A stretch of DNA of 64,000 nucleotides. It comes from Rhodospirillales bacterium. GTDB taxonomy: Bacteria > Pseudomonadota > Alphaproteobacteria > ATCC43930 > CGMCC-115725. Below, piece after piece: positions 44,402 through 52,564 of the stretch. The notes beneath the pieces were generated by a model, which made no database searches, was not told where the DNA came from, and saw nothing but the letters and a program-made list of their open reading frames with translations. The translations under genes were made by a program, and so were the position numbers. Every line of letters begins with the position of its first letter. Position 1 is the first letter of the stretch. The DNA lies in assembly GCA_027315365.1 (NCBI GenBank), contig DAHUYF010000055.1, positions 62,001 through 126,000 on the forward strand, given 5' to 3'.

Positions 44402-44437
44402 CGTCACTTCGCTTTGGCTCGGCCTCGTCACTTCGCT
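44402..44437. repeat. Imperfect tandem repeat upstream of the cold-shock gene
   Basis: The 12-mer CGTCACTTCGCT occurs at 44402-44413 and 44426-44437, each followed by a related T-rich word and GGCCTCG, giving an imperfect tandem duplication of about 24 bases. It lies 90-120 bases before the cold-shock gene, in the likely 5' untranslated region. The rest of 44340-44525 shows no gene. Confidence 0.55.
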
Positions 44438-44525
44438 CCTTTGCTGGGCCTCGACCCGGTCCCTACCAAACGACATTGACCCGTCGCGCAGCCGCGCGGC
44501 GGCCTATCATCTATGGAGACGACGT

Positions 44526-44732
44526 TTGTCTAGCGGCACTGTGAAATGGTTCAATACCACCAAGGGCTATGGCTTCATCGAGCCCGACGACGGCGCCAAG
44601 GATGTGTTCGTTCACATCTCGGCGGTGAGCCGGTCGGGGATCGGCAGCCTGCATGAAGGCCAGCGCGTGAGCTTCGAGCTCGAGAGCGGCCAGCAGGGCA
44701 GGGTCTCGGCGATCAATCTGAAGCAGATCTGA
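44526..44732 (+). CDS. CspA-type cold-shock protein
   Basis: 68 residues, a single cold-shock domain. RNP1 is K-G-Y-G-F-I-E-P at 13-20 and RNP2 V-F-V-H-I-S at 27-32, both intact, so it should bind single-stranded RNA or DNA and melt secondary structure. The start is TTG at 44526, placed 7 bases after GGAG (44515-44518); the resulting N-terminus ([10 protein letters not shown]) matches the family, while the next GTG would cut the first strand. A strong terminator follows 18 bases after the stop. Confidence 0.93.
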   Translation: MSSGTVKWFNTTKGYGFIEPDDGAKDVFVHISAVSRSGIGSLHEGQRVSFELESGQQGRVSAINLKQI

Positions 44733-44749
44733 TCCGTTCGCACATGATC

Positions 44750-44781
44750 GGCGGGGCGGCCACCGGCCGCCCCGCCCTTTT
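44750..44781 (+). terminator. Rho-independent terminator of the cold-shock gene
   Basis: A perfect 12-bp GC stem (44750-44761 with 44765-44776, 3-nt loop ACC) is followed by CTTTT. Strong and correctly placed after the csp stop at 44732. Confidence 0.9.
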
Positions 44782-44860
44782 CATGTCCGCGGCGACCCGC
44801 CCGGGCGGCTTGCGCCGGCGCGGCGCGGCACGCGATAGTGCGCCGCCAAGGGAGGCCGAC

Positions 44861-45466
44861 ATGGACGAAATGCACGAGCGGCTGCGAATCCGCGAGGTGG
44901 TCGAGAACTGGGTGCTGTGGCGCGACGCCGGCGACTGGGAGCGCTTCCGCACCGTCTGGCACGAGGATGGCTGGATGATGGCCACCTGGTTCCAGGGACC
45001 GGCGGAACGCTTCATCGAGGTGAGCCGCGACGGCTTCGAGCGCGGCGTCAACATCCTGCATTTTCTCGGCGGCAGCACCATCGATGTCAGCGAGCACCGC
45101 GCCATCGCCCAGACCAAGATGCAGATCATGCAGCGCGCCGCGGTCGACGGCGTGCCGTGCGACGTGGTCTGCACCGGCCGCTTCTACGATTTCTTCGAGC
45201 AGCGCCGGGGACGCTGGGGCGTGGTGCTGCGTCAGCCGATCTACGAGAAGGACCGGCTCGATCCGCTCGATCCGGCCGCGACGCTGGCGCTCGACGCCAA
45301 GCTCCTCGCCGACTACCCCGAGGGCTACCGCCACCTGGCCTATCTCCAGCACAAGAGCGGCTTCACGGTGAAGCGCGACATGCCGGGTCTCAAGGGCCCG
45401 GCGGTGGAGCGGCTCTATCACCAGGGCAAGGCCTGGCTTCAGGGCGATCCCCTGCCCGCCCGCTGA
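44861..45466 (+). CDS. SnoaL/NTF2-like protein
   Basis: 201 residues; ATG 44861 follows a GGGAGG ribosome site. The N-terminal part has the pattern I-R-E-V-V-E-N-W-V-L-W-R-D-A-G-D-W-E-R-F-R-T-V-W-H-E-D-G-W-M, a standard SnoaL-like opening (compare the ring-hydroxylating dioxygenase beta subunit and limonene-epoxide hydrolase folds), then H-F-L-G-G-S-T-I-D-V and C-T-G-R-F-Y-D. A C-terminal extension of about 60 residues is outside the core. Such proteins often act on or bind small hydrophobic ligands; no specific function can be given. Confidence 0.82.
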   Translation: MDEMHERLRIREVVENWVLWRDAGDWERFRTVWHEDGWMMATWFQGPAERFIEVSRDGFERGVNILHFLGGSTIDVSEHRAIAQTKMQIMQRAAVDGVPCDVVCTGRFYDFFEQRRGRWGVVLRQPIYEKDRLDPLDPAATLALDAKLLADYPEGYRHLAYLQHKSGFTVKRDMPGLKGPAVERLYHQGKAWLQGDPLPAR

Positions 45467-45539
45467 TCGTCCGCCCGCGCCGCTGGCGCGCCGCCGTGGA
45501 TAGGGCATAATCCGGGGCGCGCCGGCCAAGGGGGAAGCA

Positions 45540-46031
45540 ATGGGACCATCACGGGGAGCGCGTGCCGTCGCACTGATGCTCGGGGCAATTCTGGGCGGCT
45601 GCACCGCAAGCCAGGGCGGCGGCGCCGACAAGCCCGGCGAGGCGGCGGCGACCGAGGCGCCGCGCGTCGAAGTGCCGCCGGGAACCGCGCTGCCGGCCGG
45701 CTATCGCATCGACAGCAGCCGGTCGCTGATCCTTGGCGACGGCGAGACCTGGACCGGGCGGCTCGACTATTCCGCCGCCGGCTCGGCCGACGACGTCTTC
45801 GATTTCCTGCGACGCGAAATGCCGAAATTCGGCTGGGCGGAGATCTATGCCGTGCGCTCCGAGGTCGATCTCCTCGGCTTCGCCTCGGCGGCGACCGGCC
45901 GCGTCGCCAATATCCGCATCGAGCGCGGTTCGATGCTCGACGGCACCCGCGTCGACATGATCGTCTCGCCGGCGACCGCCGCGAGCAAGCCGGCGCCTGC
46001 TGCCCGTACCCGGCCGCCGCCGGCGCACTGA
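45540..46031 (+). CDS. Putative lipoprotein
   Basis: 163 residues. A type II signal ends in the lipobox L-G-G-C with the lipidated Cys at 21, followed by a Gly/Ala-rich spacer. The folded part (about 45-145) has strands such as I-L-G-D-G-E-T-W-T-G-R-L-D-Y, V-F-D-F-L-R-R-E-M-P-K-F-G-W, and A-N-I-R-I-E-R-G, and a Pro-rich tail. Likely anchored in the outer or inner membrane facing the periplasm. No known family assigned. It is followed by a weak hairpin at 46053-46069. Confidence 0.8.
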   Translation: MGPSRGARAVALMLGAILGGCTASQGGGADKPGEAAATEAPRVEVPPGTALPAGYRIDSSRSLILGDGETWTGRLDYSAAGSADDVFDFLRREMPKFGWAEIYAVRSEVDLLGFASAATGRVANIRIERGSMLDGTRVDMIVSPATAASKPAPAARTRPPPAH

Positions 46032-46052
46032 GAGCCGATCCGGAAGACCGTT

Positions 46053-46080
46053 GCCGGCGCCACGCCGGCGCCGCAGTTTT
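46053..46080 (+). terminator. Weak terminator-like hairpin after the lipoprotein gene
   Basis: A 7-bp perfect stem (46053-46059 with 46063-46069) is followed after 7 bases by TTTT. Position between the lipoprotein stop and the AT-richer region before 46180 fits a terminator, but the distance to the T-run weakens the case. Confidence 0.45.
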
Positions 46081-46179
46081 GCCTAAAATTCCGCTAAAAC
46101 ACCGGCGAACGTTATCAATCGCTTAAAGCGAACATGCCTAGAGTTGTCGCCTGTGACGCGTTGCGGATGAGGCCACGAG

Positions 46180-46644
46180 ATGTCGCTGATCTCGCTCCAT
46201 GCACCGTTGCCAGTATCGATTTTCCAGGGCGTCAAGAGCGCCCTCGCCCGTGTCCCTCGCGGCCTGCGGCTGCTGGCGGCCGCCGGCATGCTGGTCGCGG
46301 CAGGGTATCAAGTCTGGGTCGCGCTGCAGACGCCGGCGCAATCGATCCGGTACGCGCTGACCGCCGCCGGAGAGGACGCCGCCGGCATGCCCTGGACGCG
46401 CAACGGCGAGGAGATCCGGCTCGCGCTGGCGCGGCATTTCGCGGGCCGGAATGCCCGTGTCGAGCCGTCGCGATTTCCGGCGGAGGTGGCGGTCGTGCTC
46501 GACGGGCTCGATCGCGCCACCTGCCTCGAGGCGCGCACGCTGACGCGGCGCATCGAAGGCAACGTGGTCATCGCCCTCGACGGCTATGGCTCCGCCACCG
46601 ACTGCGGCGAGCGGAACGCGATGACCTGGCACATCCTGCCGTAA
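46180..46644 (+). CDS. Hypothetical single-pass membrane protein
   Basis: 154 residues. A basic N-terminus precedes one transmembrane helix at about 30-47 (L-R-L-L-A-A-A-G-M-L-V-A-A-G-Y-Q-V-W), leaving a periplasmic domain of about 105 residues with two Cys (C-L-E-A-R-T-L and S-A-T-D-C-G) that may form a disulfide. An AT-rich stretch upstream (46080-46135) holds the probable promoter. I do not recognise the family. Its stop is 10 bases from the convergent MFS gene. Confidence 0.7.
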   Translation: MSLISLHAPLPVSIFQGVKSALARVPRGLRLLAAAGMLVAAGYQVWVALQTPAQSIRYALTAAGEDAAGMPWTRNGEEIRLALARHFAGRNARVEPSRFPAEVAVVLDGLDRATCLEARTLTRRIEGNVVIALDGYGSATDCGERNAMTWHILP

Positions 46645-46654
46645 GCGAGCGCCC

Positions 46655-47872
46655 TCAGCCGCTCGCCGGCGCGCGACCGACCAGCAGCGTGCGGAGCGCG
46701 AGGCCGAGCAGCCCGAATCCGAGAATGATCGCCGCCATCGGCAGCGCGCTCGCGCTCTGCAGCGCCCCCACCAGCGCCGCCGCGGCGGCGGCCAGCGCGA
46801 ATTGCAGCACGCCGAGCAGCGCCGAGGCGACGCCTGCGGTCAGGCGGTGCGGCGCCATGGCGAGCGCCACCGAATTGGGCGTGACCACGCCGACGCAGGC
46901 GACGTAAAGGAACAGCGCGGCGGCCAGCCCTGCCGGGCCCGCCCACCCCGTCGCCGCCGCGGCCAGCAGCAGCACCCCGGCCGCGACCTGCACCAGATTG
47001 GCGGCGACGAGCAGCACATCGGCGCTGCGATGGCGCAGCAGCCGATGATTGAGCCGCGAGGCGAGCGCGATGCCGAAGGCGTTGGCGCCGAACAGCCAGG
47101 CATAGGCCTGCGGCGCCAGATGGTGGAGGGTGATGAAGACGAAGGGCGAGCCGGCGATATAGGCGAACATGCCGGCCATGCTGGCGGCGCCGGACAGCGC
47201 GTAGCCGAGATACCGGCGATCGAGCAGCAGCCGCAGATACCGTGCCGCCACCGAGCCGAGCGCCAGCGATCGTACGCTCTCCGGACGATGCGTCTCCGGC
47301 AGCCGCAGCCAAACCGCGACCAGGCAGGCGAGGCCGAAGGCGGCCAGCACCCAGAAGATCACCGGCCAATCGAACCACAGCAGCAGATATCCCCCGATCA
47401 GCGGCGCGAGGATCGGCGCCAGCCCCATCACCACCATCAAGGCGGTGAAGATGCGCGCCGCCTCCTGGCCGACGAAGAGATCGCTGACCACCGCCCGGGC
47501 GACCACCGCGCCGGCGCAGGCGCCGATCGCCTCGAGAAAGCGCAAGCCCGCGAGCGTGCCGATATCGGGCGCCAGCGCGCAGCCGATCGACGCGCCGATA
47601 TAGAGCACCAGCCCGACATAGAGCGACGGCTTGCGGCCATAGCGGTCGGCGATCGGACCATAGAACGCCTGACCGAGCGCGAAGCCCAGGAAGAACGCCG
47701 CCAGCGTCCACTGCACATGCGCCGCGTCGGTGGCGAAGACCCGCTGCAGCCGCGGCATCGCCGGCAAGTACATGTCGGTCGCCAGCGGCGCAAAGGCGCT
47801 GAGCCCGCCCAGGATGAAGACGAGCTCGGCGCGCCGGGGCGCGACGGAGGGAGAAGGCGGGAGATCGCTCAG
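46655..47872 (-). CDS. Bcr/CflA-type MFS drug exporter, start codon unclear
   Basis: About 405 residues with 12 helices. The N-terminal half matches Bcr/CflA closely: L-S-A-F-A-P-L-A-T-D-M-Y-L-P-A-M-P, F-F-L-G-F-A-L-G-Q-A-F-Y-G-P-I-A-D-R-Y-G-R-K-P and D-L-F-V-G-Q-E-A-A-R. These proteins export chloramphenicol, bicyclomycin or other compounds. No ATG, GTG or TTG lies in frame before helix 1; the first ATG (47773) would delete that helix. CTG at 47872 is used here because it gives the family length. A small indel or a rare start codon is possible. Confidence 0.8.
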   Translation of the reverse strand: MSDLPPSPSVAPRRAELVFILGGLSAFAPLATDMYLPAMPRLQRVFATDAAHVQWTLAAFFLGFALGQAFYGPIADRYGRKPSLYVGLVLYIGASIGCALAPDIGTLAGLRFLEAIGACAGAVVARAVVSDLFVGQEAARIFTALMVVMGLAPILAPLIGGYLLLWFDWPVIFWVLAAFGLACLVAVWLRLPETHRPESVRSLALGSVAARYLRLLLDRRYLGYALSGAASMAGMFAYIAGSPFVFITLHHLAPQAYAWLFGANAFGIALASRLNHRLLRHRSADVLLVAANLVQVAAGVLLLAAAATGWAGPAGLAAALFLYVACVGVVTPNSVALAMAPHRLTAGVASALLGVLQFALAAAAAALVGALQSASALPMAAIILGFGLLGLALRTLLVGRAPASG

Positions 47873-47958
47873 AGGCCGGTTCCGCGCAGGCGGGGAAATT
47901 GGAATCGTTCCAAACCGTAGAACGCAGGGCGCCGCCGCGCAACCCCCGTCGGCGCAGG

Positions 47959-48654
47959 TCAGCCGCTTTCCGATGGCAAGGCCGGGAATTGCAGCGCCAG
48001 CGCGCCCAGCACCGCGGCGAAGGGCAGCGGGACGAGCAGGCCCGGATGGCGCGGCGCCAGCGCGCCCGCGAGCATCGCGCCGGCCAGATAGGTCGAGAAC
48101 ACCGCGCTCTGCCGCCACGCGTCGAACGACAGAGGCTGGCGGCGCCGCGCCGCGGCGACCGCCGTCGTGATGATGGCGGCAAGCGTGCTGGTGAAGACCA
48201 CGGTGGGGATGCCGGGAAGATTGACCTGCCGCGCCGCGACGATCTGCAGCCCCATGCCCAGCGCCGAGAGCAGGATCAGCGGATAGACGAGCCCGTCCGC
48301 GACCGGCCGGGCGGTGGCGCACCACAGCGCCACGAAGAGGCCAAGGCACAGCGCCTCGAGCCCGAGCACCGCCGCCAGCGCGCGCGCATCACGGCTTTCG
48401 CCCGCCGCCAGCGCGCCGGCGACGACCCCCAGAGCGAAGCCGAGCAGCGCCGCCGCCGCATGCGCCGCCGCCGGCCCCTGTCTCTGCCCGAGTGCGAGCC
48501 CGAGCAGCGCGGTGTTGCCGGTCATCGCCGAGGTGAATACCTGGTCGAGGATGAGAAAGCTCAGCACGTCGCTGCTGGCCGAGGCGAAGGCGAGCAGCGC
48601 CAGCGTCATCTCGCGGCGCCCGAACCCCCATCCCGGCGCGACGCTCTCGGCCAT
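47959..48654 (-). CDS. YoaK/DUF1275 family membrane protein
   Basis: 231 residues with about six helices. Signature elements of DUF1275 are present: A-S-A-S-S-D-V-L-S-F-L-I-L-D-Q-V-F-T-S-A-M-T-G-N-T, then G-L-Q-I-V-A-A-R-Q-V-N-L-P-G-I-P-T-V-V-F-T-S-T-L. Its function is unknown; the helices resemble a small transporter. It ends 86 bases before the MFS exporter on the same strand. Confidence 0.88.
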   Translation of the reverse strand: MAESVAPGWGFGRREMTLALLAFASASSDVLSFLILDQVFTSAMTGNTALLGLALGQRQGPAAAHAAAALLGFALGVVAGALAAGESRDARALAAVLGLEALCLGLFVALWCATARPVADGLVYPLILLSALGMGLQIVAARQVNLPGIPTVVFTSTLAAIITTAVAAARRRQPLSFDAWRQSAVFSTYLAGAMLAGALAPRHPGLLVPLPFAAVLGALALQFPALPSESG

Positions 48655-48681
48655 GGCGGCGCTCTCCCAAGCGGGCCGCGC

Positions 48682-49200
48682 TCAGTCGCGACCGCGTTCG
48701 AAGTTGACGACCAGCAGGATCATGCTCACCTCGCTGCCATCCTCCGACAGCGGCAGCAGTACGTTCCCGCAGCGCCTGAGATCGCGCTCCGGCCCGACAT
48801 AGGGCGGGGCGCGCGACAGCGGTGCCTTGCTCAGCACCACCTCTTCGCAATTGCTCCAGACGACGCTGCCCCTGTCTTTGCCCGGCACTTGCGAAAAGCG
48901 CAAGCCGGTGTAGTCGCGGGCGATAATGGCGCGTATCTCGGTGCCGATCAGCCGGTAGCGGAAATCGAGCGGTGCCGGCAGCACGTCGATCAGCATGAGA
49001 TAGGCCAGCAGTTGCGGCATCTCGACGGGATCGATGTCGCGCCGCGCCGGCATCGAACGGCCGGCCAGCTTGCTCTGCCAATAGGCAAAGGCCTCCTTGA
49101 GGCGCGGCGCGGGGAGCATGGAGGGGTCGAACATGGGCGTCATCGGGAACGGAGCATAATCCCTTATGGTCTCGCCCCACCATGGGAGAGAGAGGTTCAT
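48682..49200 (-). CDS. PAS_5 domain protein
   Basis: 172 residues from ATG 49200 (a second Met at 49143 is possible). The core R-L-K-E-A-F-A-Y-W-Q-S-K, then M-P-A-R-R-D-I-D-P-V-E-M-P-Q-L-L-A-Y-L-M-L-I-D-V, F-R-Y-R-L-I-G-T-E-I and a C-terminal strand L-P-L-S-E-D-G-S-E-V is the PAS_5 pattern common in Rhodospirillales-type alphaproteobacteria. It is a cytoplasmic sensory domain without an output module. Role unknown. Confidence 0.85.
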   Translation of the reverse strand: MNLSLPWWGETIRDYAPFPMTPMFDPSMLPAPRLKEAFAYWQSKLAGRSMPARRDIDPVEMPQLLAYLMLIDVLPAPLDFRYRLIGTEIRAIIARDYTGLRFSQVPGKDRGSVVWSNCEEVVLSKAPLSRAPPYVGPERDLRRCGNVLLPLSEDGSEVSMILLVVNFERGRD

Positions 49201-49269
49201 GCCGCGTTCCGGGCAACGCCTCGATCGGCGCGCCGGGCACAACTTGAGCTGGCGAACCCGTCCGCCGCC

Positions 49270-50856
49270 TCAATGTCCCTGGCTCGACGGCGGCGGAGGC
49301 GCCACCACCTTGCGCATCAGCGGCACCATGGCGGTGGCGACGACGAAGCAAAGCGCGATCGTCAGGAAGGCGTCGGAATAGGTATCGACCTGCGCCTCGC
49401 GCCAGGCAAGCGACCACAACCGCCGCATCGCCGCCGCCTCGCCATGGAGCGCGTCGCCGCCGAGCGCCAGGGCGTAGGCGGCGCCGAGCCGGTGCAGCGC
49501 CGCCACCATGGCGGCATTCGTCGTGTTGAGATGCTCGGCGAGCCGCAGGAAATGCAGGTTGGTACGATCGTTCAGGATCGTGCCGCAGCCGGCGATGCCG
49601 ATGGCGCCGCCGAGATTGCGCATCAGGTTGAAGAGCCCGGAGGCGAGCTTGAGCCGCTCCGGCGCCAGCCCGCCCAGCGTCAGGGTCACCGTCGGCGCCA
49701 CGGCAAATTGCTGCGCGAAGCCGCGAAAGGCTTGCGGCAGCAGCAGCTCGCGCCAGCCCCAATCATGGGTGATCGGCGTGAAGTTCCACATACTGACCGC
49801 GTAGCAGGCGAGGCCGAACATCATCAGCCAACGCAGATCGACGCGTCGAGCCAAGAAGGTGTAGATCGGGATTCCGAGCACCTGGAAAATGCCGGTGGTG
49901 AAGACGGCGAGCCCGATCTGCAGCGCGCTGAAGCCGCGCACGCGGGCAAGGAACAGCGGCGTCAGATAGATCGTCGCGAAGATGCCGATGCCGGTGACGA
50001 AGGAGAAGAGGCAGCCGAGCGAGAAATTGCGGCTCCTCAGTGCGCGCAGATCGACCACCGGCCTCGCATGGCTCAGGCTGCGCCAGATGAAGGTCGGCCC
50101 GGCGATGCCGGCGATCCACGCCGTCATGCGGATGGTGTCGTCGCCGAACCAGTCCCAGCGCGGCCCCTCCTCGAGCGTATATTCCAGGCAGCCGAGAAAC
50201 ACCGCCATCAGCGCCATGCCGAAATAGTCGGCGCCGCGCAGCAGCGACAGATCCGGCCGGTCGATCCGCACCAGGATCGGCACCACCACGGCGACGAAGA
50301 TCCCCGGCACCAAATTGATGAAGAAGAGCCAGTGCCAGGAATAATTGTCGGTGATCCAGCCGCCCACCGTCGGACCCAGCGTCGGCGCCAGCGAGGACAA
50401 CGCGCCGACCGTGGCGGCGGCGATCACACGCTGATGCCCGCCGAAGAAGATGAAGGCGGCGGTGAAGACGGTCGGGATCATCGAGCCGCCGAGGAAGCCC
50501 TGCAGCGCGCGAAACGCGATCATGCTCTGGATATCCCAGGCCCAGCCGCACAGCAGGCTGGTCGCGGTGAAGCCCACCGCCGAGGCGGCGAACAGCCAGC
50601 GCGTCGACATCACCCGCGACAGCCAGCCCGACAGCGGGATGACGATGATCTCGGCGATGAGATAGCTGGTCTGCACCCAGGAGATCTCGTCGGGGCTCGC
50701 CGACAGCCCGCCGCCGATATCGGCGAGCGAGGCCGAGACGATCTGGATGTCGAGGAGCGCGATGAAGAATCCGACGCACATCGCGCCGAAGGCGAAGACC
50801 CTGCCCGCCAGCGACGGTTCTGCCGGCGCCGCCCGCGAGATCGCCGCGACGGTCAC
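49270..50856 (-). CDS. emrB: EmrB/QacA-type MFS multidrug exporter (DHA2)
   Basis: 528 residues with 14 predicted helices. Signature motifs include L-D-I-Q-I-V-S-A-S-L, W-V-Q-T-S-Y-L-I-A-E-I-I-V-I-P-L-S-G-W-L-S, R-A-L-Q-G-F-L-G-G and G-P-T-V-G-G-W-I-T-D-N-Y-S-W-H-W-L-F-F-I-N. It expels hydrophobic drugs or metabolites using the proton gradient. The GTG start at 50856 overlaps the emrA stop (GTGA). It forms a tripartite-type pump with the membrane-fusion protein emrA, under the upstream MarR gene. Confidence 0.93.
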   Translation of the reverse strand: MTVAAISRAAPAEPSLAGRVFAFGAMCVGFFIALLDIQIVSASLADIGGGLSASPDEISWVQTSYLIAEIIVIPLSGWLSRVMSTRWLFAASAVGFTATSLLCGWAWDIQSMIAFRALQGFLGGSMIPTVFTAAFIFFGGHQRVIAAATVGALSSLAPTLGPTVGGWITDNYSWHWLFFINLVPGIFVAVVVPILVRIDRPDLSLLRGADYFGMALMAVFLGCLEYTLEEGPRWDWFGDDTIRMTAWIAGIAGPTFIWRSLSHARPVVDLRALRSRNFSLGCLFSFVTGIGIFATIYLTPLFLARVRGFSALQIGLAVFTTGIFQVLGIPIYTFLARRVDLRWLMMFGLACYAVSMWNFTPITHDWGWRELLLPQAFRGFAQQFAVAPTVTLTLGGLAPERLKLASGLFNLMRNLGGAIGIAGCGTILNDRTNLHFLRLAEHLNTTNAAMVAALHRLGAAYALALGGDALHGEAAAMRRLWSLAWREAQVDTYSDAFLTIALCFVVATAMVPLMRKVVAPPPPSSQGH

Positions 50857-51956
50857 GGCCTGCCTGCCGCGCCGCGCTGATCCACCGACACCGCCACCGA
50901 GAGCCCCGGGCGCAGCCGGCCGAGCGTGGCGGCATCGCCCTCCAGCGCGATGCGCACCGGCACGCGCTGCACGATCTTGGTGAAGTTGCCGGTGGCGTTC
51001 TCGGGCGGCAGGATGCTGAACTCGGCGCCGGTCGCCGGCGCCAGGCTGAGGACGCGGCCGTGAAACACCTCGCCGGGCAGCACGTCGGCGACCACCGAGG
51101 CCGGCTCTCCGGGCCGCATCGCCGCGAGCTGGCTTTCCTTGAAGTTGGCGTCGATCCAGAGGCCGCGCGCCGGCACCACCGACAGAAGCTGGCCGCCGAT
51201 GGCGGCAAAGGCGCCCACCCGCGCGCTGCGATTGCCGATGGTGCCGTCGATCGGCGCGCGCAGCTCGGTATATCCCAGATTGAGCTGGGCGAGATCGCGA
51301 TCCGCCTGCGCCTGGCCCAGCGCGGCCGCGGTCTGCTGCTTCTGCGTGTCGATGACGTCGAGCCGGCGCTCGGCCGCCTCCAGCGCCGCCCGCGCCTTCT
51401 GCCCCTCGGCCAGCGCTTCCTTGTAACTGGCGTCGGCCTTCTGGAAGCTCTGCACCGAGGCGGCGGAAAGGGCGGCGAGCGTGCGGTAACGGCTTTCGTC
51501 ATCGCGCGCGCGCGCGGTCTCGGCATCGGCGGCGGCGATGCCGGCCTCCGCTTCGGCCACCAGCGCCGCTTGCAGGCGGCGGTTGGCCTCGAGATTGGCA
51601 AGCGTCGCGTGCTGCGCCGCCACCGCCGCAGTCGCCTTGTCCAGCGCCGCGCGGTAGTCGCGATCGTCAAGCTTCGCCAGCAGGTCGCCGGCATGGACCG
51701 CCTGGTTGTCGGCCACCATCACCGCGGCGATGAGGCCCGAGACCTTGGGCGCGATCACGGTGACGTCGCCGCCGACATAGGCGTCATCGGTGCTCTCCTG
51801 ATAGCGCCCGACGGTCCACCACTCATGCCCGTACCAGGACGCGCCGACCGCGACAAGGAGCCCGATGGCGGCGAGCCCCAGTCGTTTGAGATGCCGCCGC
51901 GTGGCGGGACGCGCGGCAGACGCTGCCGGATTTCGCGCGAGTGTCGTCTCGGTCAT
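50853..51956 (-). CDS. emrA: EmrA-type membrane-fusion (HlyD) protein
   Basis: 367 residues. One N-terminal transmembrane helix (about 27-45) is followed by a biotinyl-lipoyl-like half (S-T-D-D-A-Y-V-G-G-D-V-T-V-I-A-P-K-V-S-G-L-I), a long coiled-coil hairpin (about 105-205) and a second lipoyl half Y-T-E-L-R-A-P-I-D-G-T-I-G-N-R. It bridges EmrB to an outer-membrane channel. The marR gene ends 30 bases upstream on the same strand, giving the order marR-emrA-emrB. Confidence 0.93.
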   Translation of the reverse strand: MTETTLARNPAASAARPATRRHLKRLGLAAIGLLVAVGASWYGHEWWTVGRYQESTDDAYVGGDVTVIAPKVSGLIAAVMVADNQAVHAGDLLAKLDDRDYRAALDKATAAVAAQHATLANLEANRRLQAALVAEAEAGIAAADAETARARDDESRYRTLAALSAASVQSFQKADASYKEALAEGQKARAALEAAERRLDVIDTQKQQTAAALGQAQADRDLAQLNLGYTELRAPIDGTIGNRSARVGAFAAIGGQLLSVVPARGLWIDANFKESQLAAMRPGEPASVVADVLPGEVFHGRVLSLAPATGAEFSILPPENATGNFTKIVQRVPVRIALEGDAATLGRLRPGLSVAVSVDQRGAAGRP

Positions 51957-51986
51957 GTCATCGCCTCCCGCGGCGCGCCGCCGGCG

Positions 51987-52451
51987 CTAGCGCGCTGCCG
52001 CGGCGAGATCGTCGGCCAGTTCGCTCGCCGACACCGCCCGCATCATGGCGCGCAGCTCGCGGCTGCGCTCGGCGCCGAACACCGCCTCGAACCGCGCCTG
52101 CGCCTTGGCCCAGCCCTTGATCGCGGCGGCGAGCCGCGCCGCCCCGGCCGCGGTCAGGTGCAGCTCCTTGCTGCGGCGGTCGGTGCTGCCCGTCACCGCG
52201 GCGACCAGCCCCTCGCGCTGCAGCGGCTGGATGTTCCGGCCGAGCGTGGTCCGGTCCATCACCATCTCGCGCGCGAGCGCGTTGATGGTCATCGGCCCCC
52301 GGCGCTTCAGCTTCGCCAGGATCGAGAATTGCGTGGTGCGCAGCCCGGCGGGCGCCAGGCACTGATCGTAGAACTGGCTGACGTGCCGCGCCGCCTGGCG
52401 CACCGCGAGGCAGTTGCACAGCTCGGGCTTGAGGTCGACATCATCGCTCAT
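51987..52451 (-). CDS. MarR family transcriptional regulator
   Basis: 154 residues. N-terminal Cys pair (L-C-N-C, near 13-15) precedes a winged helix with L-R-T-T-Q-F-S-I-L-A-K-L, M-T-I-N-A-L-A-R-E-M-V-M-D-R-T-T-L-G-R-N-I-Q-P-L and wing residues D-R-R-S-K. It probably represses emrAB and itself, with relief by pump substrates. Paired N-terminal cysteines could permit redox sensing (inference). ATG 52451 follows GGGGA; a TTG at 52469 is rejected. A palindromic promoter lies just upstream. Confidence 0.9.
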   Translation of the reverse strand: MSDDVDLKPELCNCLAVRQAARHVSQFYDQCLAPAGLRTTQFSILAKLKRRGPMTINALAREMVMDRTTLGRNIQPLQREGLVAAVTGSTDRRSKELHLTAAGAARLAAAIKGWAKAQARFEAVFGAERSRELRAMMRAVSASELADDLAAAAR

Positions 52452-52462
52452 CGCGTCCCCGC

Positions 52463-52512
52463 TTGACAAACGTGTATATGCGCTTATATAGGTGCATATA
52501 CGCTGATGTCAA
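52463..52512. promoter_or_regulatory. Divergent promoters sharing one -10 element, with MarR-type operator
   Basis: TTGACA (52463-52468), 16 bases, TATATA (52485-52490) reads rightward; TTGACA on the other strand (52512-52507), 16 bases and the same TATATA reads leftward. The whole 50 bp is thus a palindrome around one self-complementary -10. Inside it GTATATGC (52474-52481) and GCATATAC (52494-52501) form an inverted repeat fitting a MarR operator. It would drive marR-emrAB leftward and the ketopantoate reductase-like gene rightward. Confidence 0.85.
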
Positions 52513-52564
52513 TATGCCGACCTGCCCGACCGGGCAGCCTCGGCCCGCGGACAGGGAGAGCAGC

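Noticed and set aside
44744-44860. Upstream extension of the SnoaL-like protein
   Set aside because: The extension would overlap the cold-shock terminator hairpin; the ATG at 44861 has an ideal ribosome site.
47899-50880. A 993-codon open frame on the plus strand opposite the DUF1275, PAS and EmrB genes
   Set aside because: Low-complexity Arg/Gln/Glu/His-rich product, no ribosome site, and fully covered by recognisable genes on the other strand.
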